Positions 32,629-42,583 of a DNA stretch of 64,000 nt are shown here, in pieces. Below the pieces are notes generated by a model. It made no database searches. It saw only the letters and a program-made list of their open reading frames with translations, and had not been told where the DNA came from. The stretch spans positions 1,462,028 to 1,526,027 of the forward strand of contig OV299793.1 of the NCBI GenBank assembly GCA_923184405.1, read 5' to 3'. Source of the DNA: Neisseria meningitidis (GTDB lineage: Bacteria > Pseudomonadota > Gammaproteobacteria > Burkholderiales > Neisseriaceae). Position 1 is the first letter of the stretch. Each line of letters begins with the position of its first letter. The position numbers were made by a program, and so were the translations under genes.

Positions 32629-34010
32629 TTATTCCCTGCTGTCACGGCAAATATCGATGGCTTCCTGCAAACTCGAATCGCAGTAGATTTTCAGGTTCGG
32701 AAACTCTATAGCATTGCGCGGCATATCGCCTTTGGCGACGATGACGCGTTTGAAGCTGAGTTTGACCGCTTCTTTGAGCAGCTCTTGTCCGAAAGCGACG
32801 AGGCGGACTTCGCCGCTTAAACCGAAATCGCCGAAAACCACGGTTTTTTCAGGCATAGGGCGGTTGCGGAAGCTGGAAAGCATCGCGAGGATGACTGCCA
32901 AATCCGACGCACATTCGCCGATCTTCACGCAGCCGACGGCGTTGAGAAACACATTCTCTGATCGAAACAGGCGAATGCCGCCGTGCCAGTTTAACACGGC
33001 AAGCAGCATCGCAAGACGTTTTCGTTCCAGTCCGACGGTGAGGCGCTTGGGCGTGAAGCCGTGCGCGACATCGACCAATGCCTGAATTTCGACCACTAGC
33101 GGGCGGCTGCTTACTGTGCAACCAGAACGCACGAGCCGGTCGTAACGTCCCGCTAGCTGGCGAGTAAGTGGCTAACTGGTTCGACACACCTTGCCAGCCG
33201 CTCTCCGGCAGCGCCAACACGCCCAGTGTCGCTCTGCCGCGCCGAATAGCGGTTTTTGATGGCACGGACCAGGCGGTAGATCGAATGTTGGTCGCCCTCG
33301 ACATACAGCACAGTATCAACCATGTGTTCCAGCTCGCGAGAGCCAACATTCGCGCTGCCAGCGGTAACCTGTCCGACCAATATCATGCGATGCTCATCTG
33401 TTCCGCCATCGGGCGTAAGTTGCGCGGCACACTAGAGCACCTGCGACACGGAGCAAGGGGCGCGACGCGATTTGGTCGGGAATTCCTGGTTCGGATACAG
33501 CCGATGACGAGAACTCCCCGCCGATGCTGCCGCAAGCCGTCTGAATCGAAGCAAGACGGCACTTCGACGGCAGTGCCCAAACTACACGACGTGGGCACTT
33601 TCAAAAGTTGCGCAAGCACGGCGACCAAATCAGCACATTCATCACCGGATATGTACAAAACCAAACGGCTTTGCGCCAGTTTTGGCAATGGTTTACAACA
33701 GCAACAGCGATTTGCCGAAGCCCAGATCGCTGCCAATCTAAATGACCGCATCTTCGACCAAACTGCAGTCTAATACACGATCGAATTAGCACATACAAAT
33801 CTGATTGTGCGACACGTCGTTCGCCTAACTGCCAGAATATTGAACAATCCAAATATCAGCCTCCCAAGATTGTCGGGCCTATAACTGGCTAGGGCAGCGA
33901 CAAGGCTTTCCTGAAGCGTGTTCCAATCGCAGCAATGCGGGTATTAGCAATACCATTTCGTCGAACTGCCGCCTCACTTTGGTGCATTGGTAAAGGGTTT
34001 CAAGAGTAAA
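32629..34010 (-). pseudogene. radA: DNA repair protein RadA, 5' two-thirds degraded
   Basis: RadA is a RecA-like ATPase that processes recombination intermediates. The C-terminal Lon-like domain is clear from 33130 to 32629: RPLVVEIQALVDVAHGFTPK, RLTVGLERKRLAMLLAVLN, MPEKTVVFGDFGLSGEVR and NLKIYCDSSLQEAIDICRDS. Upstream blocks include AGSANVGSRELEHMVDTVLY. From 33380 to 34010 quality falls, but a GAVI-, GFGKS- Walker A image (33690-33750) and the bases around TTTCCTGAAGCGTGTTCC (33909) show that the gene continues to its N-terminus. The span of 1382 bp is the size of a complete radA (about 459 residues). A cleaner copy of the 5' part lies at 34150-34725. Confidence 0.85.
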
Positions 34011-34149
34011 TACCAGCGGTATTGCCTGCAAGGGAGAACAAAGATACAGTAAGAAAATAGCAACAGATGTGATTGCAAAAACAGGAAAACACGGTACGTC
34101 ATTGTACTCATCAGCACACGAGCAGAAATTGCCGCATTGACACAGCTAT

Positions 34150-34725
34150 ACAAAAACTCAGCAATACATAAACAGGAACTGAAGCATTTGAGAGATTAGA
34201 AGCAGGCCTGCATGAGGAGAGGCAGAGACTGCTTCTGCGGCCGTCTGAATCGCCTCCATGCGGATTTCGGCAAGCAGGTTCACACTTTCGTGGGCATAAA
34301 TTCCAACGTTGCGCTGCAAGAGGGGCGACCTGTTGGGCAGATTCTCGCCGGAAACGTACAGCACTTTGCGGCTTGTTATTTTGCAAATGGTTTGCAACAG
34401 CAGCGTGGATTTGCCGATGCCGGGATCGTTGCCGAGCAGGATGACCGCACCATCGACCAAACCGCCCAATACGCGGTCGAGTTCGCCTGATACCGGCTAC
34501 CTGCGCGCGGCACTTCGGTCGCGGTAACAGAGGAGAGGATTGACGGTCGAGGTATCCACGCTCAAGATTGAAGCGGGCGTTTTCGGCTCGGGCGCGGCCA
34601 AGCTTCCTGAAGTGTGTTCCACTGCACCAAGTGCCAGTGACATTTGCCCCGCCATTAAGCGTGGAAGTGCCATCGCATCTGCTCCAACATAGGAAAGAAC
34701 AAAAAGCGCCGTCTGAAAATAGGGA
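34150..34725 (-). repeat. second, cleaner image of the radA 5' part
   Basis: On the minus strand this reads GGLVDGAVILLGNDPGIGKS (Walker A) and TLLLQTI, KVLYVSGE, VNLLAEIRMEAIQTA, and upstream the zinc-finger linker region (SLAAPEP before GSGEL). It aligns at a nearly constant offset of about 700 bp to 33440-34010: for instance GCAACAGC, GATTTGCCGA and TCCTGAAG occur in both in the same order. Quality is best at 34250-34640 and falls at both ends. This looks like the end of a neighbouring contig that overlaps the previous feature. The N-terminal cysteine finger is only partly readable. Confidence 0.7.
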
Positions 34726-34907
34726 CCCTTGGCATTGCAATAAAACAACAACGCCCCCCTCAAAAACTAGCACGGATGAGATCCAGCAACATACGAACAC
34801 AGCCCCCGGCATCAGACGGCATACCGATACACGTGCGCATATTAAACGAACCGCCGTGATTACTTGCCCACCATCAGCTTCTAGGACGGAAAATCGGTCG
34901 ACTAAGC

Positions 34908-35954
34908 CTACGTACCGTGCAGGGATACTGCCGAACAACTCGTGTACGTGTCGACGCAAGATTCTCGAGGGTGAGAGACACGGCCGATGCCGTGTCTCGG
35001 AGACGCTAGGTATCCGAGGGCGAACATAGGCGCGCACGGACGTGCCCGCAGTCGACCGAAGGACGGACGGGTCGAAGTTGACCCGTGCAGGGCGATTCTT
35101 CGTTACCGAAGACGGCGGATGGGCCGAAGTCACCCCGCGACATCCTCAGTCAATGATCCCCAATGCCCCCGCCCCGATTGGGCCACCAGCCAGCCTTCAC
35201 ACCGCCGACTTAGCTACACAATACCAGCAACAAGCACGCGCCCGCGCTGCTGCAAAGTACGAGAACAGGCGACGAGCGCCGCATTCGATTTGAGGCTGAG
35301 ATTCGAGTCAGGCGACAAGCCCGCGGATCGCTATTACGACGCCCCAAGTGCCAAAATTCCACCACAACCGCCCCGCGGCGCTAAGCGTCGCGTAAAAAAA
35401 AACTAAAGCGAAGATTTCGAGTTAATGTTAGTAAAACGGGCGAAGGACAGAGGGTTTTGAGACAACAATTGCGGCAGCTCCATAATGCACTGAACGACTG
35501 AAACTTAAGCGACACGAACATCTGACCTGTAAGCAGCAGTAAATGCCTCAAACGGCAGAAGATGGTACACGGGCCACCAATAAACGCTGCAACTTCCGCG
35601 TCCAAAACTTAGGGATCCTCCCATCAGAATCGCGATGAGAGCCACCTTCGCATGCCGCGTTTGAAATCCACACCCAAGCCTTCAAATTAAAGAAACAAGC
35701 CCAAACGTTTCGCGAAGACGGTCAGGATGTCGGAAAAATAAATCGCCGCGTCCAAACCAAGCGTTCCAAAGTTGAAGGAAAAGCTCCCAATTGAAAAGTG
35801 CCACATTTGAACAAATCGCGATAGCCCGACATCGAAGTGTCTTTGTATTCGGGCAGATAACGCCCCGCCTGTCACATCATCAAAATCGGCGTGTATTCGA
35901 CGGGCTGTTTGAGCACACGGCGAGGAGCAGCTAACTTTTTTAAAAAGCAGTCAT
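34908..35954 (-). pseudogene. hemE: uroporphyrinogen decarboxylase, heavily degraded
   Basis: HemE decarboxylates uroporphyrinogen III to coproporphyrinogen III. The N-terminus (35950-35690) reads VLKQPVEYTPILMM, then a TGA where Arg is expected, and QAGRYLPEYK, the substrate-binding RQAGRY block, followed by LDAAIYFSDILTV. Near 35085 VNFDPSVL and near 34945 RILRRHVHELF resemble the C-terminal GNFDP and AKILVDTVHELS blocks. The middle (35100-35680) is nearly unreadable. The ATG at 35954 and stop near 34908 give the usual size of about 354 residues. It lies between radA and hemY on the same strand. Confidence 0.75.
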
Positions 35955-36034
35955 ACGGGTTTTCTGTCAGTCTGTTTGTCATGAAATGGTTTTCAGACGG
36001 CATCAAATTATGACAGATGAAGATCTTTCGCAAT

Positions 36035-37243
36035 TCAACTTGCCGCTCGAACGATGCGTCGATCGTCATCGGCAACGCTTGCCAAAACCAAGTTGCGCTG
36101 CGCCTCCGCCTTCTGCGGTTCTCCGGTTTCGTCAAAAACCCTGCCTGAACAAAACGCGCGGAAATACTCGGCTTTAATGCAATGCTCGCTTCAAGGCAGC
36201 TCTTGCCTTGCCCCAAAGTTTGCGGCCGTAGGCGAGCCGACCGAGATACATCAGCGAAGCGCGTTATCGGGCTGTTCTTTCAGCCAAGCATCGGCAAAAT
36301 CGATGGCTTTCTGCTGTTCGCGTTCGCCCAAAAGCGCACGCTTTCGACAAAGGCTTCCAAAAGCTCGGGGCGGCGGTTGTGCGGATAATGCTGTTTGACC
36401 CATTTGACCGCATCGGCATACAGTCCCAAACGTTCGTACTTTTCCGCAACCGATACGCTCAATTCCCCGTTTTGAGGCTGTCGGGAATCCGCTTCAGCAG
36501 GTTTTCAAAGCGGCGGCATCGGCAGCATCCGCCAGCTGGCGGCGGTATGCCCAATTTGATACCGTTCCATTTCGATTTGCCCAACGCGCCCGCCTTGGAA
36601 AGTTTTTCGGTTTTGCCAGAACCTGCAACGCGTCGCCCTGTCGAAAGCGTAACGAAGTTGCAGACGCACGAGGCGCGTAAGGTTGGCATTCATCTTCGCC
36701 GCCGCATGAAGATTGGCTTCCGCCGCTTCGTAATCGCGCAGGTTCAACGCCGATTCCGCCAACAAAGATAACGGGAAGCTGCTGTTTTTCCGGCAGTTTG
36801 GCGATTTCCGCAAGATAACGGTCGCGCAGCTCGATGTTTTCCATCTGCCCGGCGGCATGTGCGCCCAACATCAATGCCAAAGTACGGTTGTCTCCGGCCT
36901 CTTTGTTGACCAACACGCGCGAGGCTTCTAGTTCCGCCTTTTCAAAACGCCCTTCAAAATACGCCAAACCCGCCTTGTTCAAGGCAAGCGCGGCCTTGCG
37001 GCCTTTACGCGCCGAACCGAAACGCTGCATCTTTTCAGGGATATTGAATACGCCGATAATGAATTTAAACAGGAAATACCACACCACGACGGCAATCAGA
37101 GAACCTAACACAAAGGCGTGCAGGTTGATTCTGAGCATGGTCTGTCCGAGTACGATATACACGTCGCCGGTGTAAATGCCCGAAGCCAATGCCAGCCCGA
37201 CGGCGGCGGCAAACAGGACGACAATCCAGACTACCGTTTTCAT
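36035..37243 (-). pseudogene. hemY: HemY family tetratricopeptide membrane protein, C-terminal half frameshifted
   Basis: HemY-type proteins (HemY_N domain plus TPRs) accompany hemX and hemD; the role in haem metabolism is not defined, and this is not protoporphyrinogen oxidase. From ATG 37243: MKTVVWIVVLFAAAVGLALA, a membrane helix, then INLHAFVLGSLIAVVVWYFL, a second helix. TPR-like repeats follow: RKAALALNKAGLAYFEGRFE, LALMLGAHAAGQME, YEAAEANLHAAAKMNANLTR and SVAEKYERLGLYADAVKWVK. The first 170 codons are open; frame changes near 36770, 36600, 36480, 36330, 36230 and 36120. The end at TGA 36035 follows RNLVLASVADD. Confidence 0.88.
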
Positions 37244-37255
37244 GCGCGTTCTCCT

Positions 37256-38572
37256 TTAGCGGACGGCGAACGCCCTGCCTTTTCCGGTACGGGCTGTTTT
37301 TTGCAGGCTGTTCCGGTTTGCGTTCCAAACGCAGGGACGGTGCTTCTATGGTCTTCACATCCGATGCGGCAGCTGATTCGGAAGCTGTGTTTTCGTTTGC
37401 TGGTTCGGAAGCCGCCTGTTCTGCTTCTTGATTTTCCGCCGCCGTCATGCGCGTACCGTCGCGATAGGCGCGGACGGCATTTAGGCTGTTTTTCAAACCG
37501 TCATCCGCCGTCATGCGCACATCCAACGCCTTCAATTCCGCCAGTTCTTTCAGCCACGACTGCGTGGCGGGAGACTTGGCATCGAAATACTGTCTGACGG
37601 CGGCTTCGGCATTGTTCAAATCGCCCTGATAGACTTCGCTGTTGCGCTGCATTAATGCAGTCCGCGCATCCAAAAGGCGGAGGCGCAGGTTTTCACGCAC
37701 AAAATATGCCTGTTCGGGAGAAATCAGCATGGCATCGTTGTTTTCCAAACGGCGGATTTCGACCAGCCCCTTCAATGTGCCGAGGGATTTTTCCCATACG
37801 TTCTGCCACCATGAAGCAGAAGCGGCTTCGTTCTTCACCTGTACGCCCGGCTTCAATACGCCGTCCAAAATCAGCGGCAGTCCGGATACGGCGGTTTCCA
37901 GCCTGTCGAGGCGCAATGCCGTGCCGGAAATATCGACATAGGGACGGTTTTTCAGTTCCGCCAAGTCGCTGCTGACTGCCTGTTTGATCGGCAGAAGCTC
38001 TGCCTGATCGAAACGGGACAGGCGGCTGTCGATATGCTCCAATACGCCGACTGCCGTTTGGATATTGCAGGTCAACACCAGCTGTTGCGCCGCCAGATTG
38101 AGTATGGTCTCGGTTTCGTCCACCAGCCAATCGGCGCGTCCTTTGGTCAACTCGCGATAGGATTTTTGCATTTTCAAGATTTGTTCGCCGTTTGCTTTGA
38201 CGTTTCAGTCCAAACGGTCGAACTCTGATTGTACGGCGGCTTGCCTATTGAGGTTGTCTTTCAACAGGGCGGCGTTTTCCGACTCGCCCAAGGCGGCTTT
38301 GTCGATTTTTTGGTTGAATGCCAGCTCTTGGTTTTTCAGACATTCTGTCCCTGGACAAACAAAAACCACTTGTACCCAAACCCAATGCCGCCAATACCAG
38401 GGCGCAGACTGCCAAAGCGTTGCTGCCGGACTGTTTGACGATAAAAGGAGCGGCAGGAATGTGTACTTCTGTTTCGTTTTCTTTACGTAGGGGAAGAGGT
38501 TTCAGACGGCATCTCATTTGATGCCTGTATCTCGCGTACTGGTTCGGATAATTTGTTTACAGGTTCGCCCAC
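37256..38572 (-). pseudogene. hemX: HemX family protein, two frame breaks
   Basis: HemX-type membrane protein (uroporphyrinogen C-methyltransferase-related HemX family, function uncertain). The GTG at 38572 follows an AAGGAG site and reads GEPVNKLSEPVREIQASNEM. One membrane helix (SNALAVCALVLAALGLGTSG) is followed by a coiled-coil region with QKIDKAALGESENAALL in a shifted frame, then a long open stretch from 38177: MQKSYRELTKGRADWLVDET, SWWQNVWEKSLGTLKGLVEI and DARTALMQRNSEVYQGDLNN. The tail is Glu/Ala/Ser-rich. Near 37300 a frame change hides the natural TAA at 37256. An uptake sequence lies inside the 5' coding part (38507-38518). Confidence 0.88.
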
Positions 38573-38586
38573 AGTTTTGCTCCTTA

Positions 38587-39346
38587 TTAATTTGAGGTTC
38601 CAGGAAAGACCATGCCGTCTGAAACGGAAATGGAAAAATGGGAAAGCGCGGCTTCCAGCGTAGGGACGGTTTCGACCGAACACACGCATGCGCTTCAATG
38701 CCTCCGCAATGCGCGGATGATGGGTAAAGTATAGCAAGGATTTGAAGAATCGGGAAAATTGCGGCGGAACCTGCCCAAACAGCGACTGCACGAGCTCTGC
38801 GGACGTAATATAGGCGGCGGCAATATTTTCGGTTTGGAAATTTTGAAAGTTCAAAGGTTTATGCCGTCTGAAATAGACTTCTGCCACCTCCGTCCGAAAA
38901 CCTTTCTCCTGCAAGGCATTCATCAGAAAATCCCGCCCGCCGTGTCCGCGCACAAACAATACGCGCGCACCTTCGGGCAGACTGTTCCAAACAAACAGGC
39001 GCAAAACCGCCTCGCTGTCGTTGCCGTCATCAGGCGCGATGACCGTTCTGCCCAAACAGCGTTCCAATGCACGGCGGCTGCCCTGCCCTACGGAAATGTG
39101 CATCTTTATGCCGTCTGAAAGGTTAAGGTACGGGACGGCGGTTTCAACGGCGGTCGGACTGACCCAAAACGCGGCATCCGCACGAGCATACAGTTCGGAC
39201 AGCCGTTTCAGGCCTGCTTTGTCGGTTTCGATTTCAATCGGACTCAACACTTCCGCCTGCCATTCGGCACGACGGCAGGTTTCCACATCGTCCTTCGCCC
39301 TACCCGACGGTCGGACAATCAGCATGATGGGTTTCACTGTTTCCAT
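38587..39346 (-). pseudogene. hemD: uroporphyrinogen-III synthase, C-terminal frameshift
   Basis: HemD closes hydroxymethylbilane to uroporphyrinogen III. From ATG 39346 it is open for about 215 codons: METVKPIMLIVRPSGRAKDD, AFWVSPTAVETAVPYLN, MHISVGQGSRRALERCLGRT, ARVLFVRGHGGRDFLMNALQ and IAAAYITSAELVQSLF. A base change near 38690 moves it into the hemX frame, giving an artificial hemD-hemX fusion. The natural end, SDGMVFPGTSN, includes a translated uptake sequence (38612-38623) with TAA at 38587, 15 bp before the hemX start. Two further uptake sequences lie inside the gene (38862 and 39108). Confidence 0.92.
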
Positions 39347-39363
39347 CGCCTTATCCGCCCCGA

Positions 39364-39786
39364 TTACCAGGCAAAATCGTCATCGTCGAAATTCGCCTGC
39401 GCGGTTTTCGACGCACAGTCGAACCGTGCGACTTCCTTGCCCCTACGCTCCACAACGACACCGCTGCCTACTGCATGGGTCACGGAATCGAAGCCTGCAT
39501 CTACGGTGTACATAAATTCGCCGTTTTGGAATTTCATCGTCGCCCAACGGCCTCTGCCCAAACCTTGCCACCTGTCGGAACGCCCCAACAGATCAGCTTT
39601 GCTGTTGCGTATGGCAATTTCTTTTTTTGCCGCACTGCCGAACGAATATTCGTAAAGATTGCGGTTAATTTTTTGAACTTCTATATATTTGTTGTTGTCC
39701 GTTTTACAGGAAAACACCGTATCTGCCCACACGGTTTAGGCAGCAGCCGACAGAAGCAATACGGCAGAAAGTAACAGTTTTTTCAT
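39364..39786 (-). pseudogene. small periplasmic protein of unknown function, one nonsense codon
   Basis: ATG 39786 reads MKKLLLSAVLLLSAAA, a signal peptide, followed by a TAA at 39738-39736 just before the cleavage region; the frame is otherwise open to 39364. The mature part contains DTVFSCKTDNNKYIEVQKIN, FGSAAKKEIAIRNSKADLLG, ATMKFQNGEFMYTVDAGFDS and VVVERRGKEVARFDCASKT, with two cysteines likely disulphide-bonded. About 140 residues. I do not recognise a named family. It ends 18 bp upstream of hemD. A hairpin lies in its leader at 39813-39839. Confidence 0.75.
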
Positions 39787-39997
39787 AGTATTACCTTAAA
39801 GAATGAAACCCCGCCACTAGGACATCCGTCCTTCGTGGCAGCAGCATCAGATTCAATTTGAAAAGGGTGTAACCTCTTCCAAATTAGGGCAATACATAGG
39901 GCAACGCTATATGTGTCGTCCTGTGTGTTGAAACATCATTGCCCGTATCCTGAAATAGAAAAGAAAATGCCCGTTTTACGGTCTTCTTTCCGATAAA
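39787..39997 (-). promoter_or_regulatory. leader region with a strong hairpin
   Basis: The 210 bp upstream of the small periplasmic gene carries an interrupted inverted repeat at 39813-39839: GCCAC, AGGAC, then GTCCT, GTGGC, with one or two unpaired bases on each side and a short loop. No T-run follows on the minus strand. It could be an attenuator-type or stabilising 5' structure. No other element was recognised. Confidence 0.4.
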
Positions 39998-40027
39998 ATG
40001 CCGTCTGAAACGAATTTCAGACGGCAT
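39998..40027. terminator. inverted DNA uptake sequences after the DUF2322-like gene
   Basis: ATGCCGTCTGAA at 39998-40009 and its complement at 40016-40027: a perfect stem 10 bp beyond the stop of the minus-strand gene that ends at 40037. Confidence 0.85.
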
Positions 40028-40036
40028 GGTCGAAAA

Positions 40037-40350
40037 TTATTGCGCGGCAAGAGGATTGAGCAGCAAGGTTTCGCCGCTTTGCACAACTGTTTCAAGCAGG
40101 TCGATATTGGGATGCTTGACGGGATGGGCGCGCACGTCGGCAACGTGTTCGGCAAACCATATCAAACCCTGTTCGGCAGCTTCTTTGTCCAAGATTCCAT
40201 CAAAACGTTCTGCCAAAGCATTGTACAGCTTGAGCGAACCGAGCTTACCCTGAACGGCAGGAATGTGGTGAACCGATTTGCCATCTGCATCCTGAACGTC
40301 CAAACCGCCCAGATGGTCGATTGAAGGAAATGTGGCGAGATAGTAATGAA
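40037..40350 (-). pseudogene. small conserved protein, DUF2322-like, start unresolved
   Basis: The open part reads LATFPSIDHLGGLDVQDADG, then HHIPAVQGKLGSLKLYNALA, GILDKEAAEQGLIWFAEHVA and DLLETVVQSGETLLLNPLAA to the stop at 40037. It is soluble, about 100 residues. I associate it with the DUF2322 group but cannot confirm this. No in-frame ATG is seen at the 5' end, where the sequence is degraded (about 40330-40375). It lies between upp and the uptake-sequence terminator, so probably transcribed with upp. Confidence 0.65.
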
Positions 40351-40378
40351 AATTCTATCAACTCCGAAAATCAGTCAG

Positions 40379-41006
40379 TTAGCGCGCGCCGAAAATCTTG
40401 TCGACCGCATCGCCCAAGCCGAAGATGATGTAGCCGTACTCGTTCAAGTGGCTGTCGAGCGCGGCGGTGTAAATCGTAACGTCGGGATGCGCGTCGTTGA
40501 ACGCCTTGACACCCTCAGGCGCGGCAACCAGCACCAGTGCCTTGATGTTTTTGCAGCCCGTAGCTTTCAAAAGATCGATGGTGGCAACCATCGAACTCGC
40601 CCGTCGCCAGCATCGGGTCGATAATCAGGGCAGGACGTTCGTCCATGCTGTCCACGAATTTCTCGAAGTAGGAAACGGGTTTCAGCGTTTCCTCGTCGCG
40701 CTGCAGTCCGACTACGCTGATTTTGGCAGTCGGAATCAGGTCGAGTACGCCGTCAAGCATACCCAAACCTGCACGCAGGATGGGAACGACGGTCAATGTT
40801 TTGCCCTTGATGCGATCGCCTACAATCTGACCGCACCATCCGTCGATAAGGTATTTTTCGATTTCAAAATCACGGCTTGCCTCGTATGCCATCAGGCGCG
40901 CCAGCTCGATGGCAAGCGTTCCGAATTTGTAGGTGCTGCAATCTGCCTCCCTCATCAGGGACAATTTGTGGCGGACGAGCGGATGGTTGATAACATTAAC
41001 GTTCAT
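40379..41006 (-). pseudogene. upp: uracil phosphoribosyltransferase, one frameshift
   Basis: Upp salvages uracil to UMP with PRPP. From ATG 41006: [40 protein letters not shown] and [17 protein letters not shown]. The PRPP-binding loop reads [11 protein letters not shown] and there a base is lost (near 40597); the frame then continues as [40 protein letters not shown] and [20 protein letters not shown] to 40379. Normal length of 208 residues. Apart from this one lesion the gene is clean. Confidence 0.95.
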
Positions 41007-41069
41007 CGCGGTGTTCCAGTGTGATTTTGAGACGCGCTATTATACATTTTTAGATTTCCGGAAAAGAAA

Positions 41070-41098
41070 ATGCCGTCTGAAACACGTTCAGACGGCAT
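41070..41098. terminator. inverted DNA uptake sequences after grxD
   Basis: ATGCCGTCTGAA at 41070-41081 and its complement at 41087-41098 form a perfect stem 12 bp beyond the grxD stop and upstream of upp. Confidence 0.85.
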
Positions 41099-41109
41099 TG
41101 CCGAATCCA

Positions 41110-41421
41110 TCAGGCTTTCAGCAGCTCTTGCAGCTCGCCTGCCTCATACATTTCCATCAGGATGTCAGAACCGCAGACAAACTCGCCGTTCACACAAAGT
41201 TAGGGGATGGTCGGCCAGTCGCTGTATTCCTTAATACCTTGGCGTACTTCTGGATTTTCCAAAACGTTGACGGTAACGTAATCAGTGCAGCCTGCCGCGT
41301 TCAGGATTTGAACGGCGCGGGAAGAGAAACCGCATTGCGCAAACTCCTTCGGACCTTTCAGAAACAATACGACGCGGTGTGTCGTTACTACTTCTTTAAT
41401 TTGGTCGAGGATGGAAGCCAT
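41110..41421 (-). pseudogene. grxD: monothiol glutaredoxin, one nonsense codon
   Basis: A monothiol glutaredoxin (Grx4 type) that carries iron-sulfur clusters. From ATG 41421: [20 protein letters not shown] and [20 protein letters not shown]; the CGFS active site is visible. WPTIP is followed by a TAA at about 41203 (Gln expected), then LCVNGEFVCGSDILMEMYEA and GELQELLKA to TGA 41110. One substitution is the only lesion; 103 residues, normal. It is the last gene of the pilU-holB-pilZ-tatD series on this strand. Confidence 0.93.
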
Positions 41422-41439
41422 CGCTAATGCCTTTTGATA

Positions 41440-41734
41440 AAGTTGACAAAATTTGACAGGTACGACGCATTACTACGCAAAAGCGGAAACTTCCCACAAT
41501 ATTTGCCTTATATCGCGCAGTATCAATGTTGTGAACGAAATATACCCACTCCTCGACAATCCTACTGTCCCGCAAATGGCACAGGGCATATCCGCCGCCG
41601 ATTTCGTCCTCTCGACTTCCCGTCTGCCGCCTTTGGCAATGCAAATCCGGAGCGGAATTTCATACGCCTGTCCGAAACGTGTTGGCAGGCAGTAAGCAGC
41701 AACGCGGACATGCATACGGATGAATTGCATACAT
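41440..41734 (-). pseudogene. small protein with a CPRC motif, unrecognised, disrupted
   Basis: An AAGGAAAA site precedes ATG 41734, which reads MYAIHPYACPRCCLLPANTF and stops after 24 codons. In another frame downstream there is REDEIGGGYALCHLRDSRIV and EEWVYFVHNIDTARYKANIV. The CPRC pair could bind zinc. I do not recognise the family, and the frame linking the two halves is lost. It lies between tatD and grxD. Confidence 0.4.
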
Positions 41735-41786
41735 GGTTTTCCTTACCGTCGGACAGGGTCAGATGGCCCGCATATCGGGTACTTTT

Positions 41787-42579
41787 TTAAACAGCCGGCA
41801 AAAGTAAGACGTCTGGCAGACGCCGCAACCTGTTGAAACAGCCGAGAAAGTTTCCCGTCGAATACGCCCAACATGTTCCAAGGTATGGCCCAAAAAAAGC
41901 GATATAGTTCAGGCGGTACGCCGACAAAGCTTCTACGGAACTGCCTGCCGCGTTAGGAACGGCGCAGAAGTAACCACCAAATGCGGTCGTCCACAAAAAA
42001 TGCGGTCGTCCGAACGTATTTGCTCCTGAAACAAAGGGTGCGGTATGAAAGGAATACAATCCCGAGAAAACAAAAATATAAACCCAAAATCAAATCCAGC
42101 ACGGGCAAAGACAAAACCGATGTCGTCGAAAAACAGTGAAAAACCCCGGAAATAAAACCGCATTCCTTCAGATAGACAAAGTATCCGCCGCCGCATCACG
42201 CGTATGGACGATAACGGCAGTCCGGTTTGATTGGCTGCTTCGATGTGGTCTGCAAAGCGTTTTGTGCCAGGACAAATCGCCTTTGCACCAGTACAATCAA
42301 ACCCGTCCCGCCAATGCCGACCACTTTCGGATGGGCGGCGGCTTCGACCATTTCCGCGACCGAAAAATCTTCGCTCCTTACTGTCGGGATGTACGCCTAT
42401 GGTGCAATAGATGTGTTCGTGCGCTTCGGCGATGGCAAAGACTTCGGAGGCTTTCCACCGACGCTGATATGAGCGCCTGCCCCACGCCGTTTGCTTCCAT
42501 GTTGGACAAAACTTCGGGCAGGCGTTCTTTTCAAACTCTCCCTAAAATTGAGGTGGCAGTGCGAATCGATGATATGCAT
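41787..42579 (-). pseudogene. tatD: TatD family metal-dependent deoxyribonuclease, degraded
   Basis: TatD proteins are TIM-barrel metal-dependent hydrolases with 3'-5' exonuclease activity. ATG 42579 reads MHIIDSHCHLNF, containing the metal-binding HCH (H-x-H) motif. Later words (VVGIG, VFHCFS, ISF- and APYLAPVPN-like, then NFLGLF) follow the TatD order in changing frames with long poor stretches between 42000 and 42400. The size of about 260 codons is normal. It starts just inside the end of pilZ. Confidence 0.75.
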
Positions 42580-42583
42580 GGCG

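Noticed and set aside
34111..35133. A 340-codon open frame on the minus strand spanning radA and hemE
   Set aside because: It crosses the radA 5' region and the hemE 3' region. Only short pieces match those proteins in that frame, so it is an accident of shifted frames, not a gene.
38483..39346. A true HemD-HemX fusion protein
   Set aside because: The long frame arises from a lesion near 38690. The natural hemD stop and a separate hemX start with its own ribosome site are both visible.
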